Source of the DNA: Coriobacteriaceae bacterium
GTDB taxonomy: Bacteria > Actinomycetota > Coriobacteriia > Coriobacteriales > Coriobacteriaceae
Direction: 5' to 3'
Length of the DNA: 64,000 bases
NCBI GenBank assembly: GCA_025757745.1
Contig: CP107217.1
Coordinates: 248,001-312,000 of the forward strand
Part shown: piece by piece, positions 32,463 to 40,669 of the stretch
How the letters are laid out: every line of letters starts with the position of its first letter
Position numbering within the stretch: position 1 is the stretch's first letter
Position numbers and translations under genes: made by a program
Notes under the pieces: generated by a model
The model's input: the letters and a program-made list of their open reading frames with translations, nothing else
Database searches by the model: none
What the model was told of the DNA's origin: nothing

Positions 32463-34312
32463 GAAAGATCACTCTCCGTATAGGTTCTTTGGTATCCGAG
32501 CAAATAAAGGCATATCCCGACGATTATAGAGGATAGGATTCCCGTAACCGCTGCCTTGGCGACGACCGGGCCCGCAAGGCTGGCAATTTCCATATGGTGT
32601 GCAAGACAAAACGATACGGCCGAGCCGATGCCGGCGACGGCAATTGCGACGATGGCGGCAAGGTTCGATCCCTGCTCGGCGCGCTTGGCATGAGCATTGA
32701 GCAGCAGCGATGTTGCCGCGGCTATTGCTGCAACCAGCACGATTGCAGCGAGAAGGAGCGCGTCTCCCAGCGCTGCGACGACATTGCTAAGCCCCAGTAC
32801 GCCTCCCGCAGAGAGAGCCGCTGCGGCAAGGCGGGCAAAGAGTGCGCCCATGCCCGTGGCCGCCGCTGCGCTTGCCGGGCCGAGCCAAAACGCCGCGATG
32901 CTCGTGGCGGCTCCGGCGGCAAGGAGGGCGTCGCCGGTTAGGCAACCCAGCGCAAGCGCGCAGGTGAGCGTCGCGCTCGCAGCCGCCTCGGTGCGTCCCC
33001 AAGCAATCCACCAACCGGACATGGCAGCGGCAAAAATGACCGCGACCGGCAGCATCGACAGGATGCCCTGCGACTGCATGGTGGCGTTGGCCATGAGCAC
33101 CAAAAAGCCCACGGCCGAGATGGCCGAGCCAATCTGCGGGGCCAAGCCTGCCGCCGCGCCAATGGCGACGGCCGCCACGACCAGCCCGGGAAGCGTCGCG
33201 ACGCCGGCTGTCTGCATAAGCAAAAAGCTGAAGGCTCCGCATGAGAGCGCCGAGATGCCGCGCATGGTGTAATTGCGTGCGCGGCCCCAGCGCGTGCCCG
33301 CCCAGCCAAGCGCGGGGTCGACCTCGACGGTGTCATCCTCGTAGCTCGATGGCTCGATATCATCTGCCACGCACTCGTCACTCGAAAGCTCGCCTACCAT
33401 CTGCTCCAAGCTGCGACGGCCTTCGCGCACGCTCCCCAAGCCGGCAAGGAGTCGGTCGCAGAATGCCTCGATGCTATCGGGGCGGTCTTGCGGCATGGGG
33501 GAGAGAGCGCTCATGAGCGCCGCCTCGGCCCCCGGGGGAAAGTGAGGGATCAGTTCGCTGGGATAGGTGGCGCCGCCGATGATGCGGTCGAGCGAGTCGG
33601 CAGGCGTGGCCGCCATAAAGGGGGCACTGCCGCACAGGCCCTCGTAGATCACGCAGGCAAGGGCAAAGACATCGGCACGTTCGTCGACCGTGCCGGTCTC
33701 GATATCGAGCTGCTCGGGCGGCATGTAGCCGATGGTGCCGCCGCGCGATCCGCCAAAGCCGCCGGCGGACGACAGCCGCGCCATGCCAAAGTCGGTGATC
33801 TTTACATTGCCCGAATGGTCGATAAGCACATTGGCGGGCTTTATGTCCAGATGAAGCACGCCGTTTGCATGGGCAAAGGTGAGTGCCTGACCCAGCGCGT
33901 CGGCAATGGCCGCGGCCTCGTCAAAGGTGAGCGAGTGGCCGTCCACGCGATGCAAAAACTCGGCCAACGACATACCGTCGACATACTCCATGACCAGGTA
34001 GGCATAGGCGGTGTCGTGCGTAAAGTCGATAACCTGCACGATATTGGGATGTTGAAGCATGGCGGCGGTATGCGCCTCGCGCAGCACGTCCATGATGTCG
34101 CTGGCGGGCATGCCGGCGCCGTTGATAAGGGGGATGCGCTTAATGGCCACGCGACGGCGCAGATGCGTGTCGCGGCAAATCTCGATGGAGCCAAAACCGC
34201 CGGTCGCAAGCGTCTCGAGCGGCTGGTACCGCTTGAGCAGCTCGCGAGAGCTAGTGCCCTCCAAGGGAACGTCCGGCGAGAACCGGGCGGTATGTTGCGA
34301 GAAAAGCGGCAT
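32459..34312 (-). CDS. Ser/Thr protein kinase with multi-pass membrane C-terminal domain
   Basis: A 617-residue protein. The kinase domain (about 28-290) has ATGGFGSIEICRD, Lys58 in RVAIKRI, the catalytic loop VLHLDIKPANVL (Asp156) and ITDFGMARL (DFG at 174-176). The residue before the catalytic Asp is Leu instead of Arg, making it a non-RD kinase that may not need activation-loop phosphorylation. From about 345 onward there are about eight to ten hydrophobic helices instead of an extracellular sensor. It occupies the head of the wall-growth operon. ATG 34312 (after GAGGG) is preferred to a TTG two codons upstream. Its last bases overlap the fhaA start. Confidence 0.88.
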   Translation of the reverse strand: MPLFSQHTARFSPDVPLEGTSSRELLKRYQPLETLATGGFGSIEICRDTHLRRRVAIKRIPLINGAGMPASDIMDVLREAHTAAMLQHPNIVQVIDFTHDTAYAYLVMEYVDGMSLAEFLHRVDGHSLTFDEAAAIADALGQALTFAHANGVLHLDIKPANVLIDHSGNVKITDFGMARLSSAGGFGGSRGGTIGYMPPEQLDIETGTVDERADVFALACVIYEGLCGSAPFMAATPADSLDRIIGGATYPSELIPHFPPGAEAALMSALSPMPQDRPDSIEAFCDRLLAGLGSVREGRRSLEQMVGELSSDECVADDIEPSSYEDDTVEVDPALGWAGTRWGRARNYTMRGISALSCGAFSFLLMQTAGVATLPGLVVAAVAIGAAAGLAPQIGSAISAVGFLVLMANATMQSQGILSMLPVAVIFAAAMSGWWIAWGRTEAAASATLTCALALGCLTGDALLAAGAATSIAAFWLGPASAAAATGMGALFARLAAAALSAGGVLGLSNVVAALGDALLLAAIVLVAAIAAATSLLLNAHAKRAEQGSNLAAIVAIAVAGIGSAVSFCLAHHMEIASLAGPVVAKAAVTGILSSIIVGICLYLLGYQRTYTESDLS

Positions 34313-34473
34313 GGCCAACCCTCGTGCGTTTAAAGTTCGTTTGCGAGCGGCGGGCGCGGGGCCGAGCCGTTCGCGGTGGCATAGATGCTGCTAGTGTAGC
34401 ACGCTCAGGCGGATGGCGAGGATGGCGGGATGCGAGGCTGCCTGTCTGGCTTGGCCTTCGTCTCGACCCATCC

Positions 34474-34613
34474 GGAAAGCGCGCCCCAGTTTGCGGCCAA
34501 ATACTGGGACACGCTTTCCGAATGGGGTGTGCTGCGGAAACTGCGTCCCAGAATATTGACTCAGAACGGGATACAGTTTCCAGATCGACGCTCAAAAGGA
34601 AACCGCATCCCGC
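34474..34613. repeat. Five alternating copies of a 16-bp motif, about 31 bp apart
   Basis: A 16-bp motif, consensus CTGGGAYRCRGTTTCC, occurs at 34474-34489 (minus), 34504-34519 (plus), 34536-34551 (minus), 34566-34581 (plus) and 34598-34613 (minus). Start-to-start steps are 30, 32, 30 and 32 bp, so the block is really a 62-bp unit repeated twice plus a half. Each minus/plus pair can fold into a 13-14 bp hairpin. It sits in the 441-bp gap between divergent genes, with no gene inside. It may be a multi-site operator or an intergenic repeat element. Confidence 0.7.
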
Positions 34614-34728
34614 TTTGATGCGGGGACTGCGGACAAAAGCTGAACCGTGATCTGGCTCGGATTGGAGTTCGCCTGAATCGTTGATGCTGGCTGGTGTGGG
34701 CGTGGAGATAAACGAGCAGCCCGAGCGA

Positions 34729-34734
34729 TATAAT
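34729..34734 (+). promoter_or_regulatory. Perfect -10 hexamer before the membrane-LuxR gene
   Basis: TATAAT lies 20 bp before the chosen ATG, without a clear -35, implying a very short leader and possibly activator dependence. Confidence 0.45.
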
Positions 34735-34753
34735 GACACGCTATGGAGGTCAT

Positions 34754-36895
34754 ATGCTCTTTTCCCGCTGTTCTGCCACATCTGCTTTCGCCATTGCGCT
34801 CGTCGTAATGGCGGTTACCCCTTATCACCGGTTTTCATCTTCAATCGGCTTGGCATCAGGTGCAATGACCTGGCTCGTTATCCTTGGCGCATGCCTCGCG
34901 GCGTTTGGTCATGGTGTTGCGCTCCGCAAGGGGAGAGAAATAAGACGGCCGGGTCGCCTTGGCGTCTTCGGTGTTTTCCTTGCTGCTATTGCGGTGGTTC
35001 CCGAATGGGTCGACTTGGTCTTCTATGCTCGCGGAGATTCTATTCCAATCGTGTTTGCACCAATCTGGTTGTTGCATCGTGTTTCGTGTGCCTTGTGCTT
35101 CACTGGGTCGTTGCTCCTCTCATATGTAATTTGGGATACGGCGGGCTCTCCTTTGATACGGGGGGCGGCGCGGGACGGCGAAAGGGGGACCCGCCGATCG
35201 CAGAGCACGCTTTTTGCAGAAACAATAGTTGTCCTGTCTTGCCTGCTGTTTTGCTGTCGAATTTCATGGAGAGTCGTTCCCGAGCCATGGGGGATGCCCT
35301 CTGTAACGGCCGCATCAATTGGCCTCGTGCTTTTAATTCCGCTGGTCTATCTCGTATTGGCTGCGGTCCCGCTGCTTTGCTGTCCCCGCGCCTTTGGTCG
35401 GGGGCAGGGCGACGTGTTTGCCCGTTCTGTGCTTGTAGCAGTTCCCATTGGCCTTGTTCCGGCTGTCGAGGTGGCATACTTTGCAAGCGATGCCGCAGTC
35501 ATTGCATCACTGTCGATGGGGTCCGCTATTGCTGTTGCCGCCTTCGTATGCACATTGCTAAGGGAGAAACGGGACAACAATTCGGATACCCCTCGCACGT
35601 CCGACCCATTCGATGCGGGGGTGTTTTCCCCTGCCCTGTCGCCTCGAGAAGAGCAGTTTGTTCGACTGCTGCTCAAAGGGAAAACGCCGGCGGAAATTGC
35701 CAGGGAGACGGGTACGAAGCCATCGACGGTGCGAACAACGCTTCACCGAGCATACGGGAAGGCATCGGTTGCGGGCTCACGCGAGCTCGTGGCATTGTTT
35801 GCGGGTGAGGGTGATGCTACAGGGCCTGGTCTGCTGCAGCGGCATGCTGGTGATATGTTGACATCAGTTCGGACGCGCCGGCTGTTTCGATACCTGCTCA
35901 CAACATTTTTTATCCTCCTTGCGGCGGGCCCCTTGGTAATGGCGGATAGCGATTGGGGATCCGGTGTTTCGCGGGCAGTCGCCTTTTCTCTCGCAAGCTA
36001 TGCATTGGGTCTCGGACTGCTTCTGTCGCTGCACTACGCGGGTGAAAAACTGAATCGTGAAGTTGCGCTGACTAGAACGGATGGGGCGATTGGGCTCGGA
36101 AGCCCGTGCGTATGGGCGGTGCTGTCTGCCGTGGAATGGTCTTTTGTCTATATTGCGGCATGGAGGTGTATATGCGATCCGTTGATGGCTGCGCCGGTCC
36201 TGCTGTGCGGCGTGGCATCTACGGTCTCGCTCGCTGTTGGGCTGCGTCCGTTTAAGGTGCATGCCCGTGTCCGGGCTATCGTGCCGTTGGTGTCAATAGG
36301 TGCGGCTACTTTAATCCATGCGGCCACTAGGGGGCGAATCCATGGGTTCGCGGTGCTGACGGGGATGTTGCTCACATACATAGTGCTGCGTAGCTGCCCG
36401 CAGCGCAAAATGCTTGGGATATGGATGCTTTGCTTTGGGGCGGCGGCTCCTGTCTGGGTTGTCTTGCTCAACATGGTGCAGGATCTGACGGTTTTCGAGC
36501 CTCTGTTCCTTGCGTCGTTGCTGGGGCAAAGTTCGGCCGTCAATGTCGTCGTGGCAACGGTGATTGTTTGCTGGTCTGTGCCCATGCTCGTTACGCACAT
36601 CGTGCTCGTACGCTCGGTTGAGGACGAGAAGGCCGTCTTGAAGTACCGTGCGAACGGGTCCACCGAAGCAGCTCACGTGCGCCGGCTGGCTCTGCTTACG
36701 TCGCGCGCCCTGTCCGATGTTCAGGCCCGAATATTGTTGATGACGGCAGAGGGCACAACGACAAAGACCATTGCGCAGGATGTCGGTTACGCTGCATCTA
36801 CGGTGCAAGCGCTGCGATCCGCGTCCTATCGCCAGTTGAAGATCAAGAACAAAGCAGAGCTTATTTCATTGTTATCGCAGGTAGATAACGTGTAA
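34754..36895 (+). CDS. Membrane-embedded LuxR-family regulator with two sensor-HTH units
   Basis: A 713-residue protein built as two similar halves. Each has about seven to eight hydrophobic helices followed by a LuxR-type helix-turn-helix. The first HTH (about 290-352) contains LSPREEQFVRLLLKGKTPAE and GTKPSTVRTTLHRAYGKASV. The second (about 650-713) contains LSDVQARILLMTAEGTTTKT and GYAASTVQALRSASYRQLKI. Single-unit membrane-LuxR proteins are frequent in Coriobacteriia, but a double unit is unusual. The start ATG follows GGAGG closely. The gene is AT-richer than its surroundings and faces the secreted-protein/ABC operon, which it probably controls. Confidence 0.8.
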   Translation: MLFSRCSATSAFAIALVVMAVTPYHRFSSSIGLASGAMTWLVILGACLAAFGHGVALRKGREIRRPGRLGVFGVFLAAIAVVPEWVDLVFYARGDSIPIVFAPIWLLHRVSCALCFTGSLLLSYVIWDTAGSPLIRGAARDGERGTRRSQSTLFAETIVVLSCLLFCCRISWRVVPEPWGMPSVTAASIGLVLLIPLVYLVLAAVPLLCCPRAFGRGQGDVFARSVLVAVPIGLVPAVEVAYFASDAAVIASLSMGSAIAVAAFVCTLLREKRDNNSDTPRTSDPFDAGVFSPALSPREEQFVRLLLKGKTPAEIARETGTKPSTVRTTLHRAYGKASVAGSRELVALFAGEGDATGPGLLQRHAGDMLTSVRTRRLFRYLLTTFFILLAAGPLVMADSDWGSGVSRAVAFSLASYALGLGLLLSLHYAGEKLNREVALTRTDGAIGLGSPCVWAVLSAVEWSFVYIAAWRCICDPLMAAPVLLCGVASTVSLAVGLRPFKVHARVRAIVPLVSIGAATLIHAATRGRIHGFAVLTGMLLTYIVLRSCPQRKMLGIWMLCFGAAAPVWVVLLNMVQDLTVFEPLFLASLLGQSSAVNVVVATVIVCWSVPMLVTHIVLVRSVEDEKAVLKYRANGSTEAAHVRRLALLTSRALSDVQARILLMTAEGTTTKTIAQDVGYAASTVQALRSASYRQLKIKNKAELISLLSQVDNV

Positions 36896-36931
36896 ACGCC
36901 TGGATTATCAACTCAATAGCGAGTGTTTACA
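36891..36931 (+). promoter_or_regulatory. Inverted repeat between the LuxR and secreted-protein genes
   Basis: TGTAAAC (36891-36897, overlapping the LuxR stop) and GTTTACA (36925-36931) are exact inverted arms about 27 bp apart, 75 bp before the secreted-protein gene. This is a candidate site for the upstream LuxR protein. No standard promoter is obvious. Confidence 0.4.
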
Positions 36932-37004
36932 GACATCTTTCTCCATTCATGCAAAGGTTGCTGTGCGTCGACGCATTGTTAGCCGCTTTTGATTGGAGAA
37001 GGCC

Positions 37005-37517
37005 ATGATTAAGCCAAGGAGCGCTATTACTCGAATCGGAGTCGGGTTGGCGATTGCTGCGGGTCTGTCCCTAGGGGTTCCCGCTGCATCGTTCGCGCAA
37101 GAGGAGTTTGACACCTCTCAGGTTTCTAGCATTACTCAAAACGCCGATACGGGAATTACGACCTGTACGAACAATGCCGATAGGGCATTTAGTTTTCAAT
37201 GTGCCGGGACGAGTGCAACTGGCTACCGTCAAAAGGATGATTCCTCATCGCTCTATCTGGATATCCAAGGTTATACGGGAAATCCGCTTCGGTTATATAC
37301 AGACGGTGCGTATAACACAAGCGGTAGCGGCAGCATGAATTGTACTCAGGGAACGTATCGTTCGAATCACAAGGGACAGTGGGAAATGTATAACCTCGTC
37401 CGTGAGAACGGGCGATCTGCGGCGCGACTGACTGCATGGGCGGAGTCTGGCTACGGCACTGTTATTGGTGTATGGAGCCCCGACTGCGTCGGGCATTTCC
37501 GCAAGCTTCCCGCATAG
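37005..37517 (+). CDS. Secreted four-cysteine protein of unknown function
   Basis: A 170-residue protein with a clear signal peptide: MIKPRSAITRIG, a hydrophobic core, then ASFA before QEEF (cleavage near residue 31). The mature part is about 139 residues, polar, rich in Gly, Ser, Thr, Asn and Tyr, with four cysteines (TTCTNN, FQCAG, MNCTQ, PDCVG) that could form two disulphides. No catalytic motif or known family is recognised. It lies between a membrane regulator and an ABC-2-type exporter/immunity set. A secreted toxin/bacteriocin-like or surface-active protein is one possibility; a stress-released envelope protein is another. The start follows GGAGAAGG. Confidence 0.7.
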   Translation: MIKPRSAITRIGVGLAIAAGLSLGVPAASFAQEEFDTSQVSSITQNADTGITTCTNNADRAFSFQCAGTSATGYRQKDDSSSLYLDIQGYTGNPLRLYTDGAYNTSGSGSMNCTQGTYRSNHKGQWEMYNLVRENGRSAARLTAWAESGYGTVIGVWSPDCVGHFRKLPA

Positions 37518-37571
37518 TTGTTTTAAATGGCTCCCTTCCGGCTTTCTGGGTCGGAAGGGGGAGGAGGACGT

Positions 37572-38453
37572 ATGAACCAAAGGCTCGTAAGATATGAGCT
37601 GTCGAAAACGATAAGACGCCCAGCTTTTATCTTTGCTCTCTTGATTGCAGTCGCAGTTGCAATAGCTGCTGCGCTGGAGCCGTGGGCAAATTTGGAAAAA
37701 GAACGTCACAACCTTCTTTCTTTTGGTTACGGCGTTGGCATGCAAGCCAAAAACTATCTCGGTCAAACACGTGAAAGCAGCTTCGGTAACTGGATTGTTG
37801 TGAGCGCGAACGCGCCACTGTCTGCGTCGGTGTTTTTCTATGCACTGCCCCTGCTTGCAATGTTGGCCGGATCTTGGTCGTGCCTCTTTGAGCGTTTGAG
37901 TGGTTATGACATGCAGATATGCACGCGCGTTTCCAGAAAGGCATACGTGAACGTAAAGGTGCTGTCTGCTTTCCTCTCCGCGTTTACAGTGACTGCCATT
38001 CCTCTGCTCGTCAATTTCCTGATTGTCTCGATGCTTTTTCCTGCGTATCTTCCTCGGGTCGATGAGTCGACCTACGTAGGGCTTTACCTACATAGCTATT
38101 TCTCCGGTCTATTTTATTCACATCCTTTGTTATATGTGCTTGCATACACGCTGTTCGATGCGGTCACGCTCGGGACTTTATCCATGGCTGTAACTGGCTT
38201 CTCAATTTTGTTTCGTAGCAGAATCAAAGCGATAATTGTCCCGTATCTGCTAATGGTTGCGTGGCATTTTGCAAATGGCTGGATCTTCGGCGTAATGGCT
38301 TGCGTGGGGTTTAACTGCAATATCCTCAACAGCATCAGGTCGGAATCGCTGAATAACTGGCCAGACATTCGAGCCGGTTTTGCGGAAATCATATTATTGA
38401 CCCTTGCTTCGTTGGCTTTTTCTGGGGCGTGGAAAAGGCGGGAGATGGTCTGA
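37572..38453 (+). CDS. ABC-2-like membrane permease (first of pair)
   Basis: A 293-residue integral membrane protein with about six helices, an N-terminal basic segment (MNQRLVRYELSKTIRRP) leading into the first helix, a large first loop, and a short basic tail (WKRREMV). This is the shape of ABC-2 permeases that pair with a stand-alone ATPase. The last base of its stop codon is the first base of the next permease's ATG. It starts after GGAGGAGG. Substrate unknown; the adjacent secreted protein or a self-inhibitory compound are the obvious candidates. Confidence 0.7.
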   Translation: MNQRLVRYELSKTIRRPAFIFALLIAVAVAIAAALEPWANLEKERHNLLSFGYGVGMQAKNYLGQTRESSFGNWIVVSANAPLSASVFFYALPLLAMLAGSWSCLFERLSGYDMQICTRVSRKAYVNVKVLSAFLSAFTVTAIPLLVNFLIVSMLFPAYLPRVDESTYVGLYLHSYFSGLFYSHPLLYVLAYTLFDAVTLGTLSMAVTGFSILFRSRIKAIIVPYLLMVAWHFANGWIFGVMACVGFNCNILNSIRSESLNNWPDIRAGFAEIILLTLASLAFSGAWKRREMV

Positions 38454-39289
38454 TGCTGTTTAGGCTGGTCGCCGCGGACCTGAGGACCGTTTTGAAGAAG
38501 AACATCATTACCTTTATTGCGATTGCAGCAGTGACCGTTGCGAACCTGGTGTACGCCTACGGATTGTCTTCTGTGTATGGGGTCAGGACGGATACCTTGG
38601 GGTTTGCGGACAATCTTGCGCTCGTGTTTGCCGGATCTGCTCCGTTTGAGCCTAGGCCCGGGGTCATGTTTGTGCCTCCGCTAGGATGGCTATTTCTCAT
38701 TCTGCTTATTCTCTATACAACACTCGATTATCCCGCCGAATCGTTGCACGGGTTTGGTTTGCAAACGCTTGTCCGATGCCGGGCGAGAACCCTTTGGTGG
38801 GTCTCGCGTTTTATCTCAGTGGCGGCGATAACAGCATTTTCGCTGCTTGTGGTGGTTTGCTCTGTTGTGATTTGGAGCTTGATGGTGAGCGCCTCGTTCA
38901 GCGCGGTCATCCATGGCGAGTCGCTTCAGTTGGCTAATTTGGCGCCGTGGTTTCTCAAAGTGGGCGAGGCGGATGCGCTGCCGTTTTTCATAGGTCTCTT
39001 TTTTGCTTTTGAGGCGCTTGCGTTTGCACAGGCAGCGGTTGGGTTTGTGCTTGGGCCGTCAGCCTCATTTGCGGTTGTAATGAGCTACCTGATCTGTTCG
39101 GCATATGCGCGGCATTGGGCGCTGCTGGGAAATGCCTTGATGCTGTTGCGCTGGGGTGGAATCGTCAAAGAAGGAATTGCGACGGGCTCGAGTGGCTTGT
39201 TTTCAATTGTGATTATGTCGTTATGTCTATCGTTGGGTGGACTGTGGTTTCGAAAGGCCGACCTTATCGAAAAGAGGGACAAGATATGA
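38453..39289 (+). CDS. ABC-2-like membrane permease (second of pair)
   Basis: A 278-residue membrane protein with about six helices and the same N-terminal plan (MLFRLVAADLRTVLKKN then a helix), a distant relative of the preceding permease. TGATG links it to the gene before, and ATGA to the ABC ATPase after it, so the three are translated as a unit. Two different permeases with one ATPase suggest a heterodimeric channel. Confidence 0.7.
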   Translation: MLFRLVAADLRTVLKKNIITFIAIAAVTVANLVYAYGLSSVYGVRTDTLGFADNLALVFAGSAPFEPRPGVMFVPPLGWLFLILLILYTTLDYPAESLHGFGLQTLVRCRARTLWWVSRFISVAAITAFSLLVVVCSVVIWSLMVSASFSAVIHGESLQLANLAPWFLKVGEADALPFFIGLFFAFEALAFAQAAVGFVLGPSASFAVVMSYLICSAYARHWALLGNALMLLRWGGIVKEGIATGSSGLFSIVIMSLCLSLGGLWFRKADLIEKRDKI

Positions 39290-39930
39290 GCGTGATCGTT
39301 AGGGACGTATCGAAGCGCATGGGCAAAAACGATGTCCTGCGCAACGTGTCTATCGAGGTTGACCCTGGGACTGTGGTCGGGCTTCAGGGGATAAACGGTT
39401 CGGGCAAGACCATGCTTATGCGAGCGGTCTGCGGATTGATTAGACCCACCGAGGGCGAAATCATTATCGATGGTCAAAGACTTGGGGCTGATATCTCGTT
39501 TCCGCCGAGTCTTGGGATGTTGATAGAGGCTCCTTCCTTTTTAGGATATCTGTCTGGCTACGACAATCTGGAACTCATAGCTCAAATCAAGGGCGTTGCC
39601 ACCCCCGAGGACATTCGCTCCGCCCTGCGGCTCGTGGGGCTCGATGCAGACGAAAAAAAGAAGTTCCGAGCATACTCGCTTGGGATGAAGCAGCGTCTGG
39701 GGATAGCTGCGGCGATTATGGAAAAGCCGAAGCTGCTTGTTCTCGATGAACCAACAAATGCCCTCGACGAAGCGGGCGTTGAAATGCTCAAGCGTGTTGT
39801 GGCGATGGCGGCATCAACGGGTCGCGAGGTTCTTCTGTCTAGCCATGACGGAGAGGTGCTCGAGGAGCTGGCCGATCGGGTTTACTGCATGCGCGACGGT
39901 GCCGTTGTGGAAGTTCGGGAAAGGTCGTGA
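39286..39930 (+). CDS. ABC transporter ATP-binding protein
   Basis: A 214-residue ATPase with Walker A GINGSGKT (35-42), the signature YSLGMKQRLGIA, Walker B LLVLDEPTNALDE and the switch histidine in LLSSHDGEVL. It most resembles the ATPases of bacitracin/lantibiotic-type export and immunity systems (BcrA group). Overlaps of 4 bp (ATGA) with the permease before and of the stop (GTGA) with the next gene show tight coupling. Confidence 0.9.
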   Translation: MSVIVRDVSKRMGKNDVLRNVSIEVDPGTVVGLQGINGSGKTMLMRAVCGLIRPTEGEIIIDGQRLGADISFPPSLGMLIEAPSFLGYLSGYDNLELIAQIKGVATPEDIRSALRLVGLDADEKKKFRAYSLGMKQRLGIAAAIMEKPKLLVLDEPTNALDEAGVEMLKRVVAMAASTGREVLLSSHDGEVLEELADRVYCMRDGAVVEVRERS

Positions 39931-39935
39931 GCGCG

Positions 39936-40595
39936 ATGAAGAAGACCCTGTGGACGAGAAGATCGGCGCTCGCGCTTTTTTGCTGTGCTGCTACCGGCCT
40001 TGCGGGCATGAGGGTGAGCGTCGTTAACAGGAATCGGACAGTCATTCCTGAGAAATATTACGCGGAGGGCGAATGGCTCTCGATGGATGGAGCGTTTCTG
40101 GGATCGAAGGATGTGGTGACTGATGGGTATTCGTTTTGCATAGATGGAGCAGAACTACTCACGCCGCGCGAGTATCTCAAACGAGCGCATGACGATTATT
40201 CAAAATATGGCACCGTGGATACGAAAACGAGACTGAAGGATGCCGACATCACGTGCGTTATCGCCGTAAAGATGCGTGTCAGAAATAGGGATAATATCGA
40301 CGGTGGAATCAAAGCGTATGTTTGGCATCTGGTTCCGGAGTCTGCGCCAAACTATGATTTTGTAGTCAATACCGATCTGATAACGCAAGCCATGCCGGTC
40401 CTTGGCGGCTCTGCTGCGTTTGCCGTGGAGGTTGGGGCAGAAAACGAGTTGCTCGTCCCATTTATGATGCAAAACACCAACGACTATTTCGAAGGTTACG
40501 AGACCGTCCGTTTTGAGAAAGCGTTTCCCGGGACCTATACGATGAAGATGACCGATCTGCCGGAGCGAAGGCTCTTCAGGTTTGAAGTTAAATAG
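39936..40595 (+). CDS. Membrane-anchored extracytoplasmic protein, possibly DUF5028-like
   Basis: A 219-residue protein with an N-terminal signal-anchor (MKKTLWTRRSALALFCCAAT) and an extracytoplasmic domain with YYAEGEWLSMDGAFLGS, GYSFCIDGAELLTPREYLKR and a C-terminal beta-rich part. The CC in the helix is not a convincing lipobox. The blocks recall DUF5028 proteins that accompany ABC-2 exporters, but that is from memory. ATG 39936 is chosen over GTG 39927, which is too close to AAAGG. As the last gene of the set, it may be an accessory or immunity subunit outside the membrane. Confidence 0.6.
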   Translation: MKKTLWTRRSALALFCCAATGLAGMRVSVVNRNRTVIPEKYYAEGEWLSMDGAFLGSKDVVTDGYSFCIDGAELLTPREYLKRAHDDYSKYGTVDTKTRLKDADITCVIAVKMRVRNRDNIDGGIKAYVWHLVPESAPNYDFVVNTDLITQAMPVLGGSAAFAVEVGAENELLVPFMMQNTNDYFEGYETVRFEKAFPGTYTMKMTDLPERRLFRFEVK

Positions 40596-40612
40596 CTCGA
40601 AGGCCCTGTTGG

Positions 40613-40655
40613 GGGAGCCTCATCCTACGCTGAAGCGGGATGAGATTCCCTTCGC
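40613..40655. terminator. Candidate terminator between convergent genes
   Basis: GGGAGCCTCATCC (40613-40625) and GGATGAGATTCCC (40638-40650) pair with two mismatches. A CTT follows rather than a T run. Its place between convergent genes supports the role. Confidence 0.35.
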
Positions 40656-40669
40656 AGTGGCGCTCGGCC

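Noticed and set aside
37005..37517. Firm call as a lactococcin-972-type bacteriocin
   Set aside because: The gene context is similar, but the length and cysteine content do not fit well and no family motif is visible.
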